64,000 nucleotides of DNA from Trachythela sp. YZ-2020. Taxonomy: Eukaryota > Cnidaria > Anthozoa > Malacalcyonacea > Clavulariidae. The position numbers and the translations under genes are program-made. The notes under the pieces were generated by a model. That model did not search any database, had not been told where the DNA came from, and was given only the letters and a program-made list of their open reading frames with translations. This document shows, one piece after another, positions 34,505-46,807 of this stretch. How positions within the stretch are numbered: the first letter of the stretch is position 1; every line of letters starts with the position of its first letter. The DNA is taken from positions 682,001-746,000 of the forward strand of contig JADLSH010000078.1 of NCBI GenBank assembly GCA_016169945.1. Direction: 5' to 3'.

Positions 34505-36798
34505 AATGATTTTTAATAATGAAAATCCGAATGATCTTTGGCATGATTGGAAAACAAAATTTTTAATGGTGGCTGATAGTCACGCTCCACCAATAACCAG
34601 GAGGGTAAGGAGTGAATATACGCCATGGCTTACTGATGACATAATGAAACATATGCGACATCGAGATTATCTTAAAAAGAAAGCTGTTCAGACAGGCTCC
34701 CCCAGCATTCACCAAGCATATAAACAGGCTAGAAATGCACTCTCCAGAAAGATTAAATCAACTAAGACAAAATATTACTTGAAATGTTTCAAAGACACTT
34801 CCAAAAACCCGAAAGAAATGTGGAAAACGATTAACAAGGTAGTCAATAAAAAATCTAAGACGACAGACATCAAGGAATTGATCATAAATGATACAACTAT
34901 CACCGATGCACGAGATATAGCAAACACCCTCAATGATCACTTTTCGAAAATTGGGCCTAATTTAGCTAAAAGTATTTCTAATTTATCAAAACCAGCTGAT
35001 AGCTACGTATCTGTTCAAGACACTGAATTTCAATTAGAGACAGTAAATGAACATGATATGATGAAAATACTTAAGAGTATTAAAGCATCGAAATCCACTG
35101 GACACGATAGGATTCCTCTAAGTTAATAAAAGATGCAGCGGAAGAAATCGTTGCTTCTCTGACTCAAATCTTTAACAAATCAATCAGTACTGGTATTTTT
35201 CCAGATGATTTGAAAATTGCAATAGTCTCACCAATTTATAAAACAGGAAATAGAAATGACTGCAATAATTACCGGCCAATATCCATTTTGTCAGTAATCA
35301 CAAAAGTTTTCGAAAAATTAATATTTCAACAACTTTCTGCATATCTAGAAAACAACAACATTCTAACAAAACAGCAAGCAGGTTTTAGGAAAAACAGTCA
35401 ACACAAACATCCCTATTAGGAGTTACAAATAGTTGGTATATAAACATGGATAAAGGGCTATTGAATGGAGTTATATTTTTGGATTTGAAGAAAGCATTTG
35501 ATTGTGTAGATCATGATATTTTGATTAAAAATTATCAATTTATGGAATTCACGGATTAACATTGGATTGGTTTAGATCGTATTTGAGTAACAGAAAACAA
35601 ATATGTAAAAGTAATCAGGCAATGTCGAGGCAATGTGCTATAACATGTGGAGTACCACAGGGGTCGAATTTGGGGCCCCTATTATTTTTAGTTTATATTA
35701 ATGATTTGCCAAAATGCATGGATGGTGCTTCGGCAAGCATGTTTGCTGATGATACTAATTTAACTGCCACAGCCAGATCGATTGACGAATTAGAGGAAAA
35801 TCTGAATAAAAATTTGGAATGTGTACATCAATGGCTAATTAGCAACAAATTGACCCTAAACAAAGATAAAACAGAATACATGATAATAGGCTCAAGAAGT
35901 AAACTAAATAGCATCGATCGGGATCCCTTAATAAAACTAGCAGATACAAACATCAAACGTGTAAAACAATGCAAAACCTTGGGGATCGTTGTTGATGACC
36001 AGCTTTTATGGAATGAGCATGTTGGTAATGTAATAAAAAAAGTTTCTAAAGGATTAGGTATGCTAAGACGACTTAAGCAGGTTGTGCCAAAATAAATTTT
36101 GATCACAGTATATAAGTCATTGGTTCTTCCTTACTTTGATTATTGTAGCATGGTCTGGGATAATTGTAGTAGCTACTTGCTTGATAATATGCAGAAAATG
36201 CAAAACAGAGCGGCAAGAATAATTACGGGTAAATCATACGAGATCCGATCAAGAGACCTGTTGAGAGAACTTGGTTGGCAAACACTTAAGGAAAGGAGAG
36301 ATATTCAGATAGCTACACTTATGTTTAATGTTAAAAATAAGGAAGTGCCGGAAAATATGGCTAATATGGTCAGTTTATCTAATAATGAAAAGTATCAACT
36401 TAGAAGTAACGGGCTTAATTTTCAGCTAAATAAACCTAGAACAAATTTCCTGAAAAAAAGCTTTAGTTACACAGGAGCAAAATGCTGGAATGACTTGCCA
36501 AATAAGGTTAAGACAAATGAAATGTCGACAGGTCAATTCAAGACGTCTCTCAGAGAAAACAGTAACATTAAATAGATCTAGCTACATATGTTCCATCTGC
36601 ATGTAATAATTTTCCTTTTTAAATATTTTTAATAGTGTGATAATTTTATACTTATGTGTGCATTTGACTAGGTTTCATTCTTGTTTTCTAATAATATTAT
36701 GTAAATAGCAGTTTCAAACGGCCTCTTGAAAAACAGATCATAGGTGTTCTGAAGGGCTACCGTTGTAAAATATTTGTAAATAATAATAATAATAAATA
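34505..36798 (+). pseudogene. LINE-B: 5'-truncated CR1/L2-like LINE inserted into LINE-A
   Basis: Plus-strand frames in order: linker after the endonuclease (DDIMKHMRHRDYLKKKA) with SKSTGHDRIPLS at 34488-35126; KIAIVSPIYKTG and NNYRPISILSVITKVFEKLI at 35210-35419; [19 protein letters not shown] near 35469; GVPQGSNLGPLLFLVYINDL and MFADDTN (palm) at 35562-36095; and the C-terminal VYKSLVLPYFDYCSMVWDN through WNDLPNKV at 36099-36575. Single-base shifts separate the frames. The 3' end is (TAA)n at 36777-36798. The endonuclease is missing because of 5' truncation. The 6 bp duplication ATCGAT defines the insertion. Confidence 0.9.
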
Positions 36799-37860
36799 AT
36801 CGATCAACACTTTCAATATGAATGTTACTCCTAACATAGACCACTACCCCTCCGCCCTTTCTTTTATCATTACCAAAGCAGTTTCGATCTCTTCTATGTA
36901 ATACGTAGTTTGATATTGCTACAACCGAGTCTGGAATATCTGGTTTTAAGTGAGTTTCCGAAACAATGCAAATATCAACGTCTGTGGCAATCATATCCGC
37001 TGCGAGGGCAACCGGTGCTCGTACTCGATTTTTGGTTTTATTTAGGCCACATATATTTATCAGTAAACATTTAGGCATCGGGTAGTTTATACAGTGATGG
37101 TCAATTGTAGGAATTCTTGGGATTGGTATTAGATTTCGTTCCCTAATATGCTTATGTTCATGACTATAATGACTTTTCCGGTCACGATTCATTATTACAG
37201 GAATGTTATAGCTGTTGTTGTTTACCTCGTATTTCTTGCGAATATGCCTACGGCCGGCTCGTTTTCCTCTGAAACGAAACAATCCTGACTGTTTAATCTG
37301 GTTTAGAATTTGATTATTAAATGCTGGGATGGTTTTTAGATCCCATAACTCCCTTCTCGAGAAAACACGGCGAAATGAACAACTTTGATTACATACCGAT
37401 TTATGGGTTTGCAATATTGCCGATGTGTTGTTTGTACGATTCATGTCTAAGGATGTTTATGTTATATTTACCGGTCCAGGATTGCTAGAGATATCCAAGC
37501 AGATAGTTAATTCAGCAGCAAGATGTACATCTTGTAAACAGAGGTAGAGATGCCCATGGTTTGTCCATCTAACATGCGGCCTTTTCACCATTTTGTTCAA
37601 ATTCATAGCGAAGTTCATTGCCACAATATTTATTCGTCTCTTCACTAAAATCATATGCAACTCCTTCACACCATATGTGATAGCTTCATTATGATTATTA
37701 TCGAGTCTGTGATCGTTATATTTATCAAATATTAAAAGTTTTATGCTACACATACACAAAACGAGGAGCATAGTAAACACACGTCTGGCAGCCATGACGG
37801 CGCACTATAAAGCCACTATGTTTAACACCACATGATTGTACTCATCACAGACCGCTGGAT
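36799..37860 (-). pseudogene. LINE-A: 5' part with 2A-like motif and endonuclease N-terminus
   Basis: Minus strand. The first frame (37457-37795) begins MAARRVFTMLLVLCMCSIKL, a hydrophobic signal-like segment, and ends ICLDISSNPGPVNIT. DxxxNPGP is the core of 2A ribosome-skipping peptides, which are known from the N-termini of some invertebrate LINEs; here Ser replaces the usual Glu. One in-frame TAA (37457-37459) follows, then the same frame continues from Met at 37444 through a basic region (FRGKRAGRRHIRKKY) into the endonuclease start: LINICGLNKTKNRVRAP, IVSETHL (catalytic Glu) and GGGVVVYVRSNIHIESVD, where LINE-B interrupts. The position of the 5' end is approximate. Confidence 0.85.
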
Positions 37861-38115
37861 GTTGGTGGGTTAACCGAACTGTTTGCCCATGTCTCTTTTT
37901 AACCCATTAAGACAATTTTCTCATTTCACCCTAGTGGCCCTACATTCCTATTTTACTCTGTCTAAATGCCAGACGATTTTACTTCTTAAGGGGAGAGTGC
38001 ATATATTATTCAGCTCACTCCCCGTCGGGGCTTTTCAGTGACCGATTACATCAAGTATTTCGCTTATCTATATTACGTACTTAGCCTACACTATATTTTT
38101 ACAACAATTGTGATA
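37861..38115. other. Probable LINE-A 5' UTR or flank; nothing else seen
   Basis: No ORF or repeat was recognised. It may include the 5' UTR of LINE-A. Confidence 0.3.
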
Positions 38116-38318
38116 TTACTTTCCTAATCTATATATCCTAACCCACCCAGTCAGCTTTCCCAGCGGGAGGAAACCGGAGTGCCCGGAGAAAACCCACGAC
38201 TTTCGGCAGAGCGCTGACTTACTCTTTTCACATGAATACAGTCCCCAGCGAGAATCGAACCCACAACTCAGAGGTGAAAGGCGCTTGCTCTGACGACTGC
38301 GCCACCGAAGCCCCACAT
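38116..38318 (-). repeat. tRNA-derived SINE with CTCCGG/TTTCCTCCC body
   Basis: Minus strand: head at 38241-38313 (GGGGCTTCGGTGGCGCAGTC ... GTGGGTTCGATTCTCG) with A-box-like TGGCGCAGTCG and canonical B box GGTTCGATTC; body TGGGTTTTCTCCGGGCACTC followed by CGGTTTCCTCCCGC. This core recurs at 25190-25230. The head is fused to the body, so it is not a tRNA gene. Confidence 0.85.
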
Positions 38319-39018
38319 AGAGTGTTGGATATGCATGGCTTAAATAGACATAATTATGAGACCTGTCTATTGGCATTCAATATACACTCTATTTTATGTG
38401 TTATATAATATATATATATATATATCAAGCTGTCTGGTTGTCCTGATATATATGTTTATTTCTCTTGAGACAGAAACTGTATATTTGGAGCTGCCACAAC
38501 AAGGTATATTCTGTATGGTTCACCTTCTCCCCAGGACTCAAAGATTAGAACAATGATATATTACTGGAAGAGACAAATCAAATGATACAAGGATTGAATG
38601 AACTGCAGCAAGTTATGTGTGTTTGATATTGGCCAATTTTACTAAGTTGGTTGTCTTACAACAAGGTAGATTATATACTCTGTCTCAGTGATGAAGCTAG
38701 ACAAAGCAACTGGTTGTGCTATGCAAATTGTTGATTCTTTAATTATTGAAACCTTCAGAAATGCATTGTCTTTAGCCTATTTTAATGCATGCTTATTTGA
38801 ATAGTAAGAGCAGTTTCCATGGCTTGCTTTGCCAATGCTCTTTCTAACTCCAGACAATTTGAGTAATCAAGGGAGAGTAGGCGACTGCCTAGACATTATG
38901 TACAGGTAATGCCATAAGCTATCTCTATTGCATGGATGAGAAAAACCTCTGGCCGCAATAGGGACTTACAAAAATAACAATTAGAATCAGGGTTCGAAAT
39001 AACATTGATAAAATACAC
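38319..39018. other. No gene recognised
   Basis: AT-rich flank of the Copia insertion with a (TA)n run near 38408-38426. Nothing supported. Confidence 0.3.
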
Positions 39019-39023
39019 CTAAT
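39019..39023. repeat. Target-site duplication of the Copia element (left)
   Basis: CTAAT here and at 49209-49213, immediately outside the two LTRs. Five bases is the usual Copia duplication. Confidence 0.75.
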
Positions 39024-39217
39024 TTTTCAAATGATTTAATTGTAAAGAATGTAAAAAAGATAAAGTTTATAAGTAATATCAAAGATAAAAGTTCACTGTT
39101 CTAATATTCAAACAACAGACAACGTGGTCTTAAACACGTGACCACTTTAACAACTAACAAAACCGGAAGTCCATAATGTTTGTCTAAAATGAAGTTTACG
39201 AGTGTATACTTTCAACA
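39024..39217 (-). repeat. Copia 3' LTR (194 bp)
   Basis: On the element's strand it begins TGTTGAAAG, the common Copia LTR start. It matches the interrupted upstream LTR (43249-43408 plus 49175-49208) with two substitutions in 194 bp. The polypurine tract, CGAGTGAGGAGGAG on the minus strand, lies directly next to it at 39218-39231. Confidence 0.85.
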
Positions 39218-39307
39218 CTCCTCCTCACTCGTATAACCATATGTTCATTTGTTACTGTCCATTGAACTAACTCCAAGCATCTTTCTAAGTTTGGTGAACT
39301 GAACCGC

Positions 39308-42300
39308 ACTTAGTCCCTTAGTAAAATGTCAGCGATCATTTCTTCAGTGCTACAGTATTCCAGTTTAACTGCAGCATTAGCAACCTGTTCTCGAATGAAA
39401 TGGTACTTCATATCAATGTGTTTTGCACGACCATGGTACTGAGCATTCTTTGCCATGCAGATTGCTGCTTGATTATCTTCAAGTATCAACATTGGACCAG
39501 TTGGCTTGCTCTTGAGATCACTTAGAAGTTGTTTGAGCCAAACTGCTTCTTGAGTTACTTGCCAATGCCATGTATTCCGCTTCTGCAGTCGAAAGAGCCA
39601 CACATGACTGTTTCTTGCTCCGCCAACTGATAGCTGCGTTGCTGATCTGAAAGACATATCCTGACGTTGACTTTCTGTCATCAAGATCTCCAGCCCAGTC
39701 AGCGTCTGAATACCCAACGCATGAAGTCGTTGCCTTGCTTCCATCATAGAGTAAACCCATATCTCGAGTTCCATTCAGATAACGCATGATACGTTTAACA
39801 GCTATCCAGTGCTCCTCCGTTGGATCAGCACTGAACCTTGCTACAACACTCACGGCATATGCGATGTCAGGTCTTGTTTTCGTAGACAGATAAAGTAGAT
39901 GCTCAACAGCACACTGGTAGTTAACTTGATCGACTCGTGGACTGTCGTCTGCTGCCTTCTTCAGTTTTGTCCCAGGGTTAACAGGTGTGCTCGCTGGTTT
40001 CGAACTTTCCATGCCAAATCTTTCTAATACGCTCTTCGTGTACGCTTCTTGGCCAATCCAAACTTCTTTTGAATCTGGTTTCTGCACAACTTTGACACCC
40101 AGGAAATAGTGTAGTTGTCCCATATCTTTCATTTGAAACAGCTCAGCGAGTGCTTGCTTCACTTCCTTGATTTTCTGATCACTTCTTCCGGCCAGGAGAA
40201 TATCATCAACATACACAGCAATAACGAATATTTGTCCATCTTCTTCCTTTACATAGATACATGGATCACCGGTGTTTGTACAAAGCCCATATTCTTCAAT
40301 TTTCTGTCGAGAACAGAGTTCCAACAACGTGGAGATTGTTTAAGGCCATAAATACTTCGACGTAACCTGCAGACCAGGTGTTCTTTTCCCTTCTCAATGA
40401 AACCTTCTGGTTGTTTCATGTAGACTTCTTCCTTGAGATCTCCATTCAGAAATGCTGTTGTGACGTCCATTTGATGAAGCTGTGCAGCTAATGCAATAAC
40501 TGTTCGAACTGATTCAAACCTAGCTACAGGTGAAAATGTTTCATCATAGTCGTCAAACTATGACTAAAACCTTGAGCTACGAGCCGAGCCTTGTGTGTTT
40601 CAACTGTTCCGTCCGCATCTGTTTTGACTCGAAATACCCACTTGCTGCCAACTGCTTTACGATTCTCGGGCAGTTCAACTAAGTCCCATACTTCGTTAGT
40701 TTTAAGGGATTCCATTTCTTTTTCCATTGCTTTTACCCATTTCGCCTTTTGTGGACTTGACAATGCCTCGTTCATAGTCCTTGGGTCGTTTTGATCATAA
40801 TTTGCAGCTGTTGCCCACTCCCCATAGTAGGCAGGTGGTCTTCGATCTCTTTCTGACCTCCTCGGAACTTGAAGCTCAGGCGCTTCGTTTACAACAGGCT
40901 CTTCGTCAACAATGGGCTCTTCAAACTCGGGAAAGTCAAGATCCACATGTGTGCTTTGCTTTGGCTCTTGTTCTTTCACAACTTTAGTTCCTCGTGAAGA
41001 TTCATTGAACTTGACATCCCGACTGTGAAAGACTCTTGCACGTTTTGGATCATAAAGACGATAACCCTTCGTTTCAGTGCCTTAACCAAGGAGAATGCAT
41101 TTTCTGGCTTTCGAGTCGAGTTTCTTTCGTTCGTCATTTGGCACATGAGCATACGCTTCGCATCCAAACACTCGTAGATGTTTCACATTAGGTTTCTGAC
41201 CTGTCCAGGCTTCGAAAGGAGTCTTTCCTTTGATTGCAACTGAGGGACTTCTGTTTCTAAGATAAACGGCGGTTGAGAGTGTTTCAGCCCAGAACTTGTG
41301 CGGGAGTTTAGCATCAGCTAACATGGATCTCACCGATTCTACCAAAGTCCGGTTCATCCTTTCAGCCACTCCATTTTGCTCTGGTGTCTTAGGCACAGTT
41401 AATTGGTGCGTTATCCCTTCTTTCTTCAAATAATTCTCAAACTCCGTTGAGGTGTACTCCCCCCGTTGTCTGTGCGAACGACTTTAACTTTTCTGCTAGA
41501 GGATTTCTCAACTAAGGCTTTCCACCCCAAGAATTTTCCAAAGACTTCATCTTTGTGTTTCAAGACATAAACCCATACATAGTGAGTGTGATCATCGATA
41601 AATGTCAGAAAGTACTCAGTTCCACTAAGCGATTTTGCACTCATTTTACCACATACATCACTGTGTACCAAATCAAGGGGCTCTTTTGCACGTCCACTTT
41701 CGTTGACTGGGAATTTGCTTCGATGATGCTTTCCCTCTGTACAAGATTCACAGAAATCAATGTCCTTTGATTTGTCATAGTCATAGCCATCAACCAGGTT
41801 TTCTTTTGGCAACTTTTGGAGATTTTGTACACCGAGATGTCCAAATCGCTTGTGCCAGGTAACCTCTTTGCTTCCCACGCTTGAATTTTCTACAGTAGGG
41901 TTTGCTTGATGACTGTTCACACAGTTCAGGTAATACAGGTTTCCTACTCTTTTAGCAGTGGCAATCAGCTTTTGACTTTCATCAAGAATATGACATCCAT
42001 CTTCATTAAACTTCACAGTCTTTCCAGACTTTGTAGCTTTAGACACGCTCACTAGGTTGTAAGATAAGCTTGGAACATAAAGAACATCTTGCAGTACACA
42101 ACTCTTTCCCTTTTGGCTATTTGGAGACTCTATTGCTGTTTTTACAACTCCCCGTCCTGTAGCCTTGACGACATGTCCGTCTCCAAGAGTAACTTCTTCA
42201 GGCTTTTCCAAGTTGTGCAATTTCACAAACAGACTCACATCATTGCACATATAACAAGTTGCTCCAGAATCAATTATCCATGTATTTGTTCTCCCATTTA

Positions 42301-43141
42301 ATGAACTAAATGCATGATTCACCATCAATCCCACTTCATCACTATGAAGGGATTCAGCTGCATTGTTAGCCTTATGCTTGTTATCAATACCCTCGTTAAA
42401 CTCCCCTTTGTCACCATCATGTTTTGGAGTGTTCAGTTCTCGACAGTTTCGTTTAATGTGTCCAAACTTTCCACAATGGTAGCATTTGGGACCCTTGCCT
42501 TTAGACTGTCTACTCGCAAGCATAGCTTTCATTCCATCACTTGTCTCAGACCCACTTCTCTCCTTCAGTTTTCGTTCTTCGTGCAACAAACGTTCGGTCA
42601 CAGTTTCCATTTTGGGAACTTCAACATTTGCCTCCAACGCCGTCACTAGTATATCATATGACTCAGGTAAACTTGCTAACAAATGAACAACTCGATCCTC
42701 TTCTGTTATAGGGTCATCGATGATCGCTAATCCATCAAATATTTCAATCATTTCCTTGATGTGTTTCTGAACAGATTCACCGTCTTTTAACCGCAATGAA
42801 TAGAGTTTACGACGCAGTGCCAACTTATTTGCCCACGTTTTCTTTTGGAATTGATTGGCCAATTTTTCCCAAACCACAGCAGGGTCTTGTGGATCTCCAA
42901 GGAGGTACAACAACGACGGATCGACTGACAAAACAATATTTGCCAAAGCACGATCTCTTCTCGCAACAAATTTCGCTAAATCTTCTGGTTTATCTGAACC
43001 TGGCGACACTTCAGTCTTGGCCACAATTCCCCACACACCGTCTCTCATAAGTGCCATTCGACATTGCACTTTCCAAGTAGGGTAATTCTTGCCATTTAAC
43101 GGAATTATACTCGCCGTTTTCACGTCCAAACCTGACGCCAT
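39308..43141 (-). pseudogene. Ty1/Copia gag-pol
   Basis: Minus strand from 43141. The first ORF (571 codons) gives a UBN2-type gag (LNGKNYPTWKVQCRMAL), a zinc knuckle CYHCGKFGHIKRNC near residue 225, protease WIIDSGATCYM near 290, the pre-integrase HKRFGHLGVQNL and the integrase start LDLVHSDVCG. A frameshift in the G run at about 41454 leads to 41082-41429 (TPEQNGVAERMNRTLVESVR, with the catalytic Glu). Then come the RT at 40524-40979 (WVFRVKTDADGTVETHKARL) and 39518-40470 (AVYVDDILLAG, palm) and RNase H (YSDADWAGDLDDRKSTSGYV). The order PR-IN-RT-RH is that of Copia. About five frameshifts remain, some in homopolymers. Confidence 0.92.
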
Positions 43142-43234
43142 TTCAATACCAAATATATTCCCAAATTTCGATCACTAAAAACTTTGTTTTACCTTCTTAT
43201 TTTGCTCCGTTGTTTACCTCCTACACTTACGTCC

Positions 43235-43248
43235 CTGGGCCCATAACC
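43235..43248 (-). promoter_or_regulatory. Copia primer binding site for initiator tRNA-Met fragment
   Basis: Directly inside the upstream LTR the element strand reads GGTTATGGGCCCAG. Its complement CTGGGCCCATAACC is the anticodon stem-loop of animal initiator tRNA-Met rather than its 3' end, the internal-primer arrangement known for Drosophila copia. Confidence 0.8.
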
Positions 43249-43408
43249 TTTTGAAATGATTTAATTGTAAAGAATGTAAAAAAGATAAAGTTTATAAGTA
43301 ATATCAAAGATAAAAGTTCACTGTTCTAATATTCAAACAACAGACAACGTGGTCTTAAACACGTGACCACTTTAACAACTAACAAAACCGGAAGTCCATA
43401 ATGTTTGT
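43249..43408 (-). repeat. Copia 5' LTR, first part (interrupted)
   Basis: 160 bp matching 39024-39183. The remaining 34 bp lie at 49175-49208 on the far side of the Ngaro/PAT element. The sum is 194 bp, exactly the length of the other LTR. Confidence 0.9.
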
Positions 43409-43804
43409 AGCCAATTTATATGCAAAAATATAAATTTAAGTTAATGGAGCAATGCTCACGGTAATTGGCAAATGGCAATTTCAATGCTATATAACTCAGG
43501 GGTCTGATTACAGTTTCATGTTATCACAACTAAAATATGCGGCTGATGGTGATGAAAGGTCACCTGGTTTATATCATGTCTGAAATATCAAAGGTTACTT
43601 TGTATTCATCATTTGTGCACGTGCACGGCAGATGACACAAAATTCCTACAACCAATCAGAATGTTACCTGCTTAATTTGACATAATTGTAACCAATCATA
43701 AACCAGGAAAATGAATACAATAGATAAAGCATGCTCGCAAGAGATCACTTTGTTCTAAAGTTCCAACGAGGCACACTACAGGTTACAAAGCTGCGAAACT
43801 TTTA
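43409..43804 (+). repeat. Ngaro split direct repeat A1
   Basis: 396 bp, starts AGCCAATTTATATGC and ends CTGCGAAACTTTTA. Same sequence at 48170-48565. It presumably holds the promoter. Confidence 0.9.
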
Positions 43805-43835
43805 TTCATCTATTGCTTATAAATAATTCATCGCT

Positions 43836-45057
43836 ATGCCTCCAGTTCGACGCGTAAGAATACGAAATGCAAATGAAGGAAGTGCGTCAAGCAATAACGT
43901 TTCCAACATCAGACATAATGTAGTTAATACCATTACAAGTCTTCGAAGACAGTGCGCCGAGAAAGGACTACCAACACATGGACGTCGAAATGCGTTAGTT
44001 GCTCGCTTACAACACCACGCCACAACTAACGTGAATTTACGCGTGTCTACAAACGAAGACTCGCAACCAGCGCCTACGGAATCACTAACCTTGCCTATGG
44101 AATCGCAACAACTTCTTTCAGAAGCGCAGCAGGCACAAATTCAGTCGATAGCCTCTCGTTGTATTGAACAAGCTGCGGCCGAGATAGCGTCCAACGCAGC
44201 CCGGGCTGCCGTCCAAGCAATGTTAAACTCGACGTCTTGTGCTAGTGGAAGCAACGCGGCCAACAGCATTCCAGTCATCCTAGACGAACGCGAAGTGCGC
44301 GAAGGCAATATTCCCACACTAACTGCAAATCAGTCGACCAACGCCACAGTACAGCGAATTCCCTACGGAAATGGCTTCCACGAGGTTCCTGCGACATACG
44401 TCAAGCAAATCCAGTCGGGTGAGTTTTTGACTTAGCTAAACTTCTACCTAAAAACATGTCGATGGGCAACCAATCCGATGAGCCCATAATCTTAACGCTT
44501 GAGAACACGGTGATTAAGGCCAAAAGGCATCTCAGCCAACCGCTAGAATCACCGATATTGAACAGTGGACAACCGCGTACACCTCGTATATGAGCGTTAT
44601 GACCCATCAGTTTCCGGTCGGGCCCAAGAACTTATCCAATATATGAGTTTGATACGCCATGCTGCCCAAACTCACCGGGGCCTGGGTTGGTATATACGAC
44701 CACAAATTCCGATGTAAAGCCGCACTTAACCCTAGTCTCGACTGGTCCATTCTTGATCAACAACTTTGGCTGATGATATTTACCACAGCACCGGATATGC
44801 TTGCACGACAATATCCAATTTTTGCCAATGGACCCCAAAACCGGGCTTCCTCAGGGGGCGAACGAGGAGGCTCTTGTCATGAATTCAACCGAATGGGTCT
44901 GTGTTCCCGGCAGTCATGCCAATACCGCCACCTATGTAACAGGTGCAATCAACCACACCCAGGGTATCTCTGCCCCTCCTTCAAATCCACACAAGCTGAG
45001 GATAATGAGCAAATCTCAAAACGAGGTCACAAAACTTCAAGATCAAAACGTGACTGA
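43836..45057 (+). pseudogene. Ngaro gag-like protein with SAP-like motif and zinc fingers
   Basis: The first frame (43836-44435) opens 31 bp after A1. Residues about 31-60 contain SLRRQCAEKGLPTHGRRNAL followed by VARLQ, close to the SAP DNA-binding helix pattern (L..+C...GLP..G+...L..RL). A Gln/Ala-rich region follows. The frame shifts near 44420 and 44600; pieces read QELIQYMSLIRHAAQTHRGL and LNPSLDWSILDQQLWLMIF. The 44659-45057 frame ends with a CCCH-like finger C-x8-C-x4-C-x3-H and a second C-x2-C-x3-H-x4-C. SAP and finger assignments are from pattern only. The role would be packaging of element RNA. Confidence 0.7.
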
Positions 45058-46680
45058 AGTAATACCATTACCTACCCCTGTTTCTGTTCACAACCTAGAA
45101 GAAGCTCTGTCTGGTCATCCAGACAAAAATTTTGTTTCAGAGCTTTGTAACGTTTTTACTCATGGTGTGCACATAGGTTTTCAGGGGCAACGCACCCCCA
45201 GGTTTTCAAAAAATTTGCCTACTGCTTTTGCCAATCCGGAAACTGTTTCCTCGAATTTAGCAACTGAAGTTTCTCTTGGCCGCCTGGCTGGCCCTTTTGA
45301 CTCTCCCCCCTTTCAGAATTTTCAGGTTTCACCAATTGGCTTGGTACCTAAAAAGAATTCAAGCAAATTCCGCACAATTTTTCATTTGTCTTATCCGAAA
45401 TCAGGCTCAACCAGCATAAATCATAGCATTCCGAAAGAAGATTTTAGTCTCCAGTATATCACAATAGATGATGCTATCAAGGGTATTCAGCGTTTTGGCT
45501 CAGGCTGCTTCCTGGCTAAAACCGACATTGAATCGGCTTTTAGGCTAGTCCCAATCCATCCAGATGACTATGAGCTGTTAGGCATGTGCTGGGAGGAAGT
45601 ATTATTATGATAAGGTTCTACCATTTGGGTTACGGAGTGCCCCATCCATCTTTAACCGACTTTCAGATGCACTTGAATGGATCCTACTCCATAACTGTAA
45701 CATCTCATTTGTATGTCATATTCTTGATGATTTCCTTCTCATTGAGCCCCCAGCAGTTACACCACCTTTGGACGGGGTTTGCCAACAAAGTTTAACAAAA
45801 ATGTTATCTACCTTTGAAAGCATTAAGATCCCAATAGCTCCAGGGAAAACACAAGGCCCCTCGCAAGTACTTGAGTTTTTAGGCATCCTATTAGACACTG
45901 TAAACATGAAAGCCAGTCTACCTCGAGACAAAATTGAGAGGCTGCATGCCATCTTTGAGCAATTTCAACATAGACGGTCCTGTACTCTAAAAGAATTGCA
46001 GTCTTTAATAGGCACCCTAAACTTTGCATGTAAAGTAGTGCCCCCCGGGCGGCCCTTCTTACAACGCATGATTGCTCTAACTAGAAACATCAAGAAACCA
46101 CATCACCACATTAAGCTGAATTCTGGTTTCTTCCAAGATCTTGAAATGTGGAAGAAGTTTATTTCCAACTGGAATGGGGCAAATTTCTTTCTGTCTTCAG
46201 AGTGGCATGACTCTGATACTTTAGTGCTACATACTGATGCCTCTGGCACATTGGGGTTTGGGGGTATTTTTGGGAAGAAGTGGTTTCAGGAGCATGGAAA
46301 CCAAATCAAAGACTAGGCCAGCCTGGTATAAGTAGATCTTGGCAGGAGTTCTTTGCAATAGTTTTAGCATGTCATATCTAGGGTTACATAATTCGGGACC
46401 AACTGTTTATGTTTCATTGCGATAATGAGGCTGTGGTGACCATTATTAATACTAAACGTTCCCGAATCCCCAGGGTTATGGACTTACTGCCTCATCTAAC
46501 ACTCCTAACCTTGCGGCACAATATATACATCCACGCTGTGCATATTCCTGGTAAACACAATGACATAGCCGATGCAATTTCTCGTTTTCAATTTCAGAGG
46601 TTTCGACAATTGGCTCCGGATGCAGATACCAGTCCCTGCCAAATTCCAGAAACTGTAATGACTCTCTGAATGAGGACATC
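45058..46680 (+). pseudogene. Ngaro reverse transcriptase and RNase H
   Basis: The frame from 44801 gives SPIGLVPKKNSSKFRTIFHL and FLAKTDIESAFRLVPIHPDD (first catalytic Asp), then breaks near 45600. The next pieces give LPFGLRSAPSIFNRL and CHILDDFLLIEP (palm Asp pair). 45768-46316 gives FLGILLDTVNMKASLP and the RNase H start VLHTDASGTLGFGGIFG. 46409-46669 continues FHCDNEAVVTIIN and HIPGKHNDIADAISRFQ. This LDD variant and downstream order are typical of DIRS/Ngaro pol. Three or more frameshifts or stops make this copy inactive as read. Confidence 0.88.
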
Positions 46681-46807
46681 CAACATTATATAAATTTATC
46701 TCTAGCATCTGCAACACAACAAACTTATAGTTCTGGAGAAAACGCTTTATAACATTCATCCAGTTATACAAGAGAAAAATATTGACCAGTGTATACCAGC
46801 TGACGAA

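Noticed and set aside
38116..38376. 86-codon minus-strand ORF
   Set aside because: It translates a tRNA-derived SINE.
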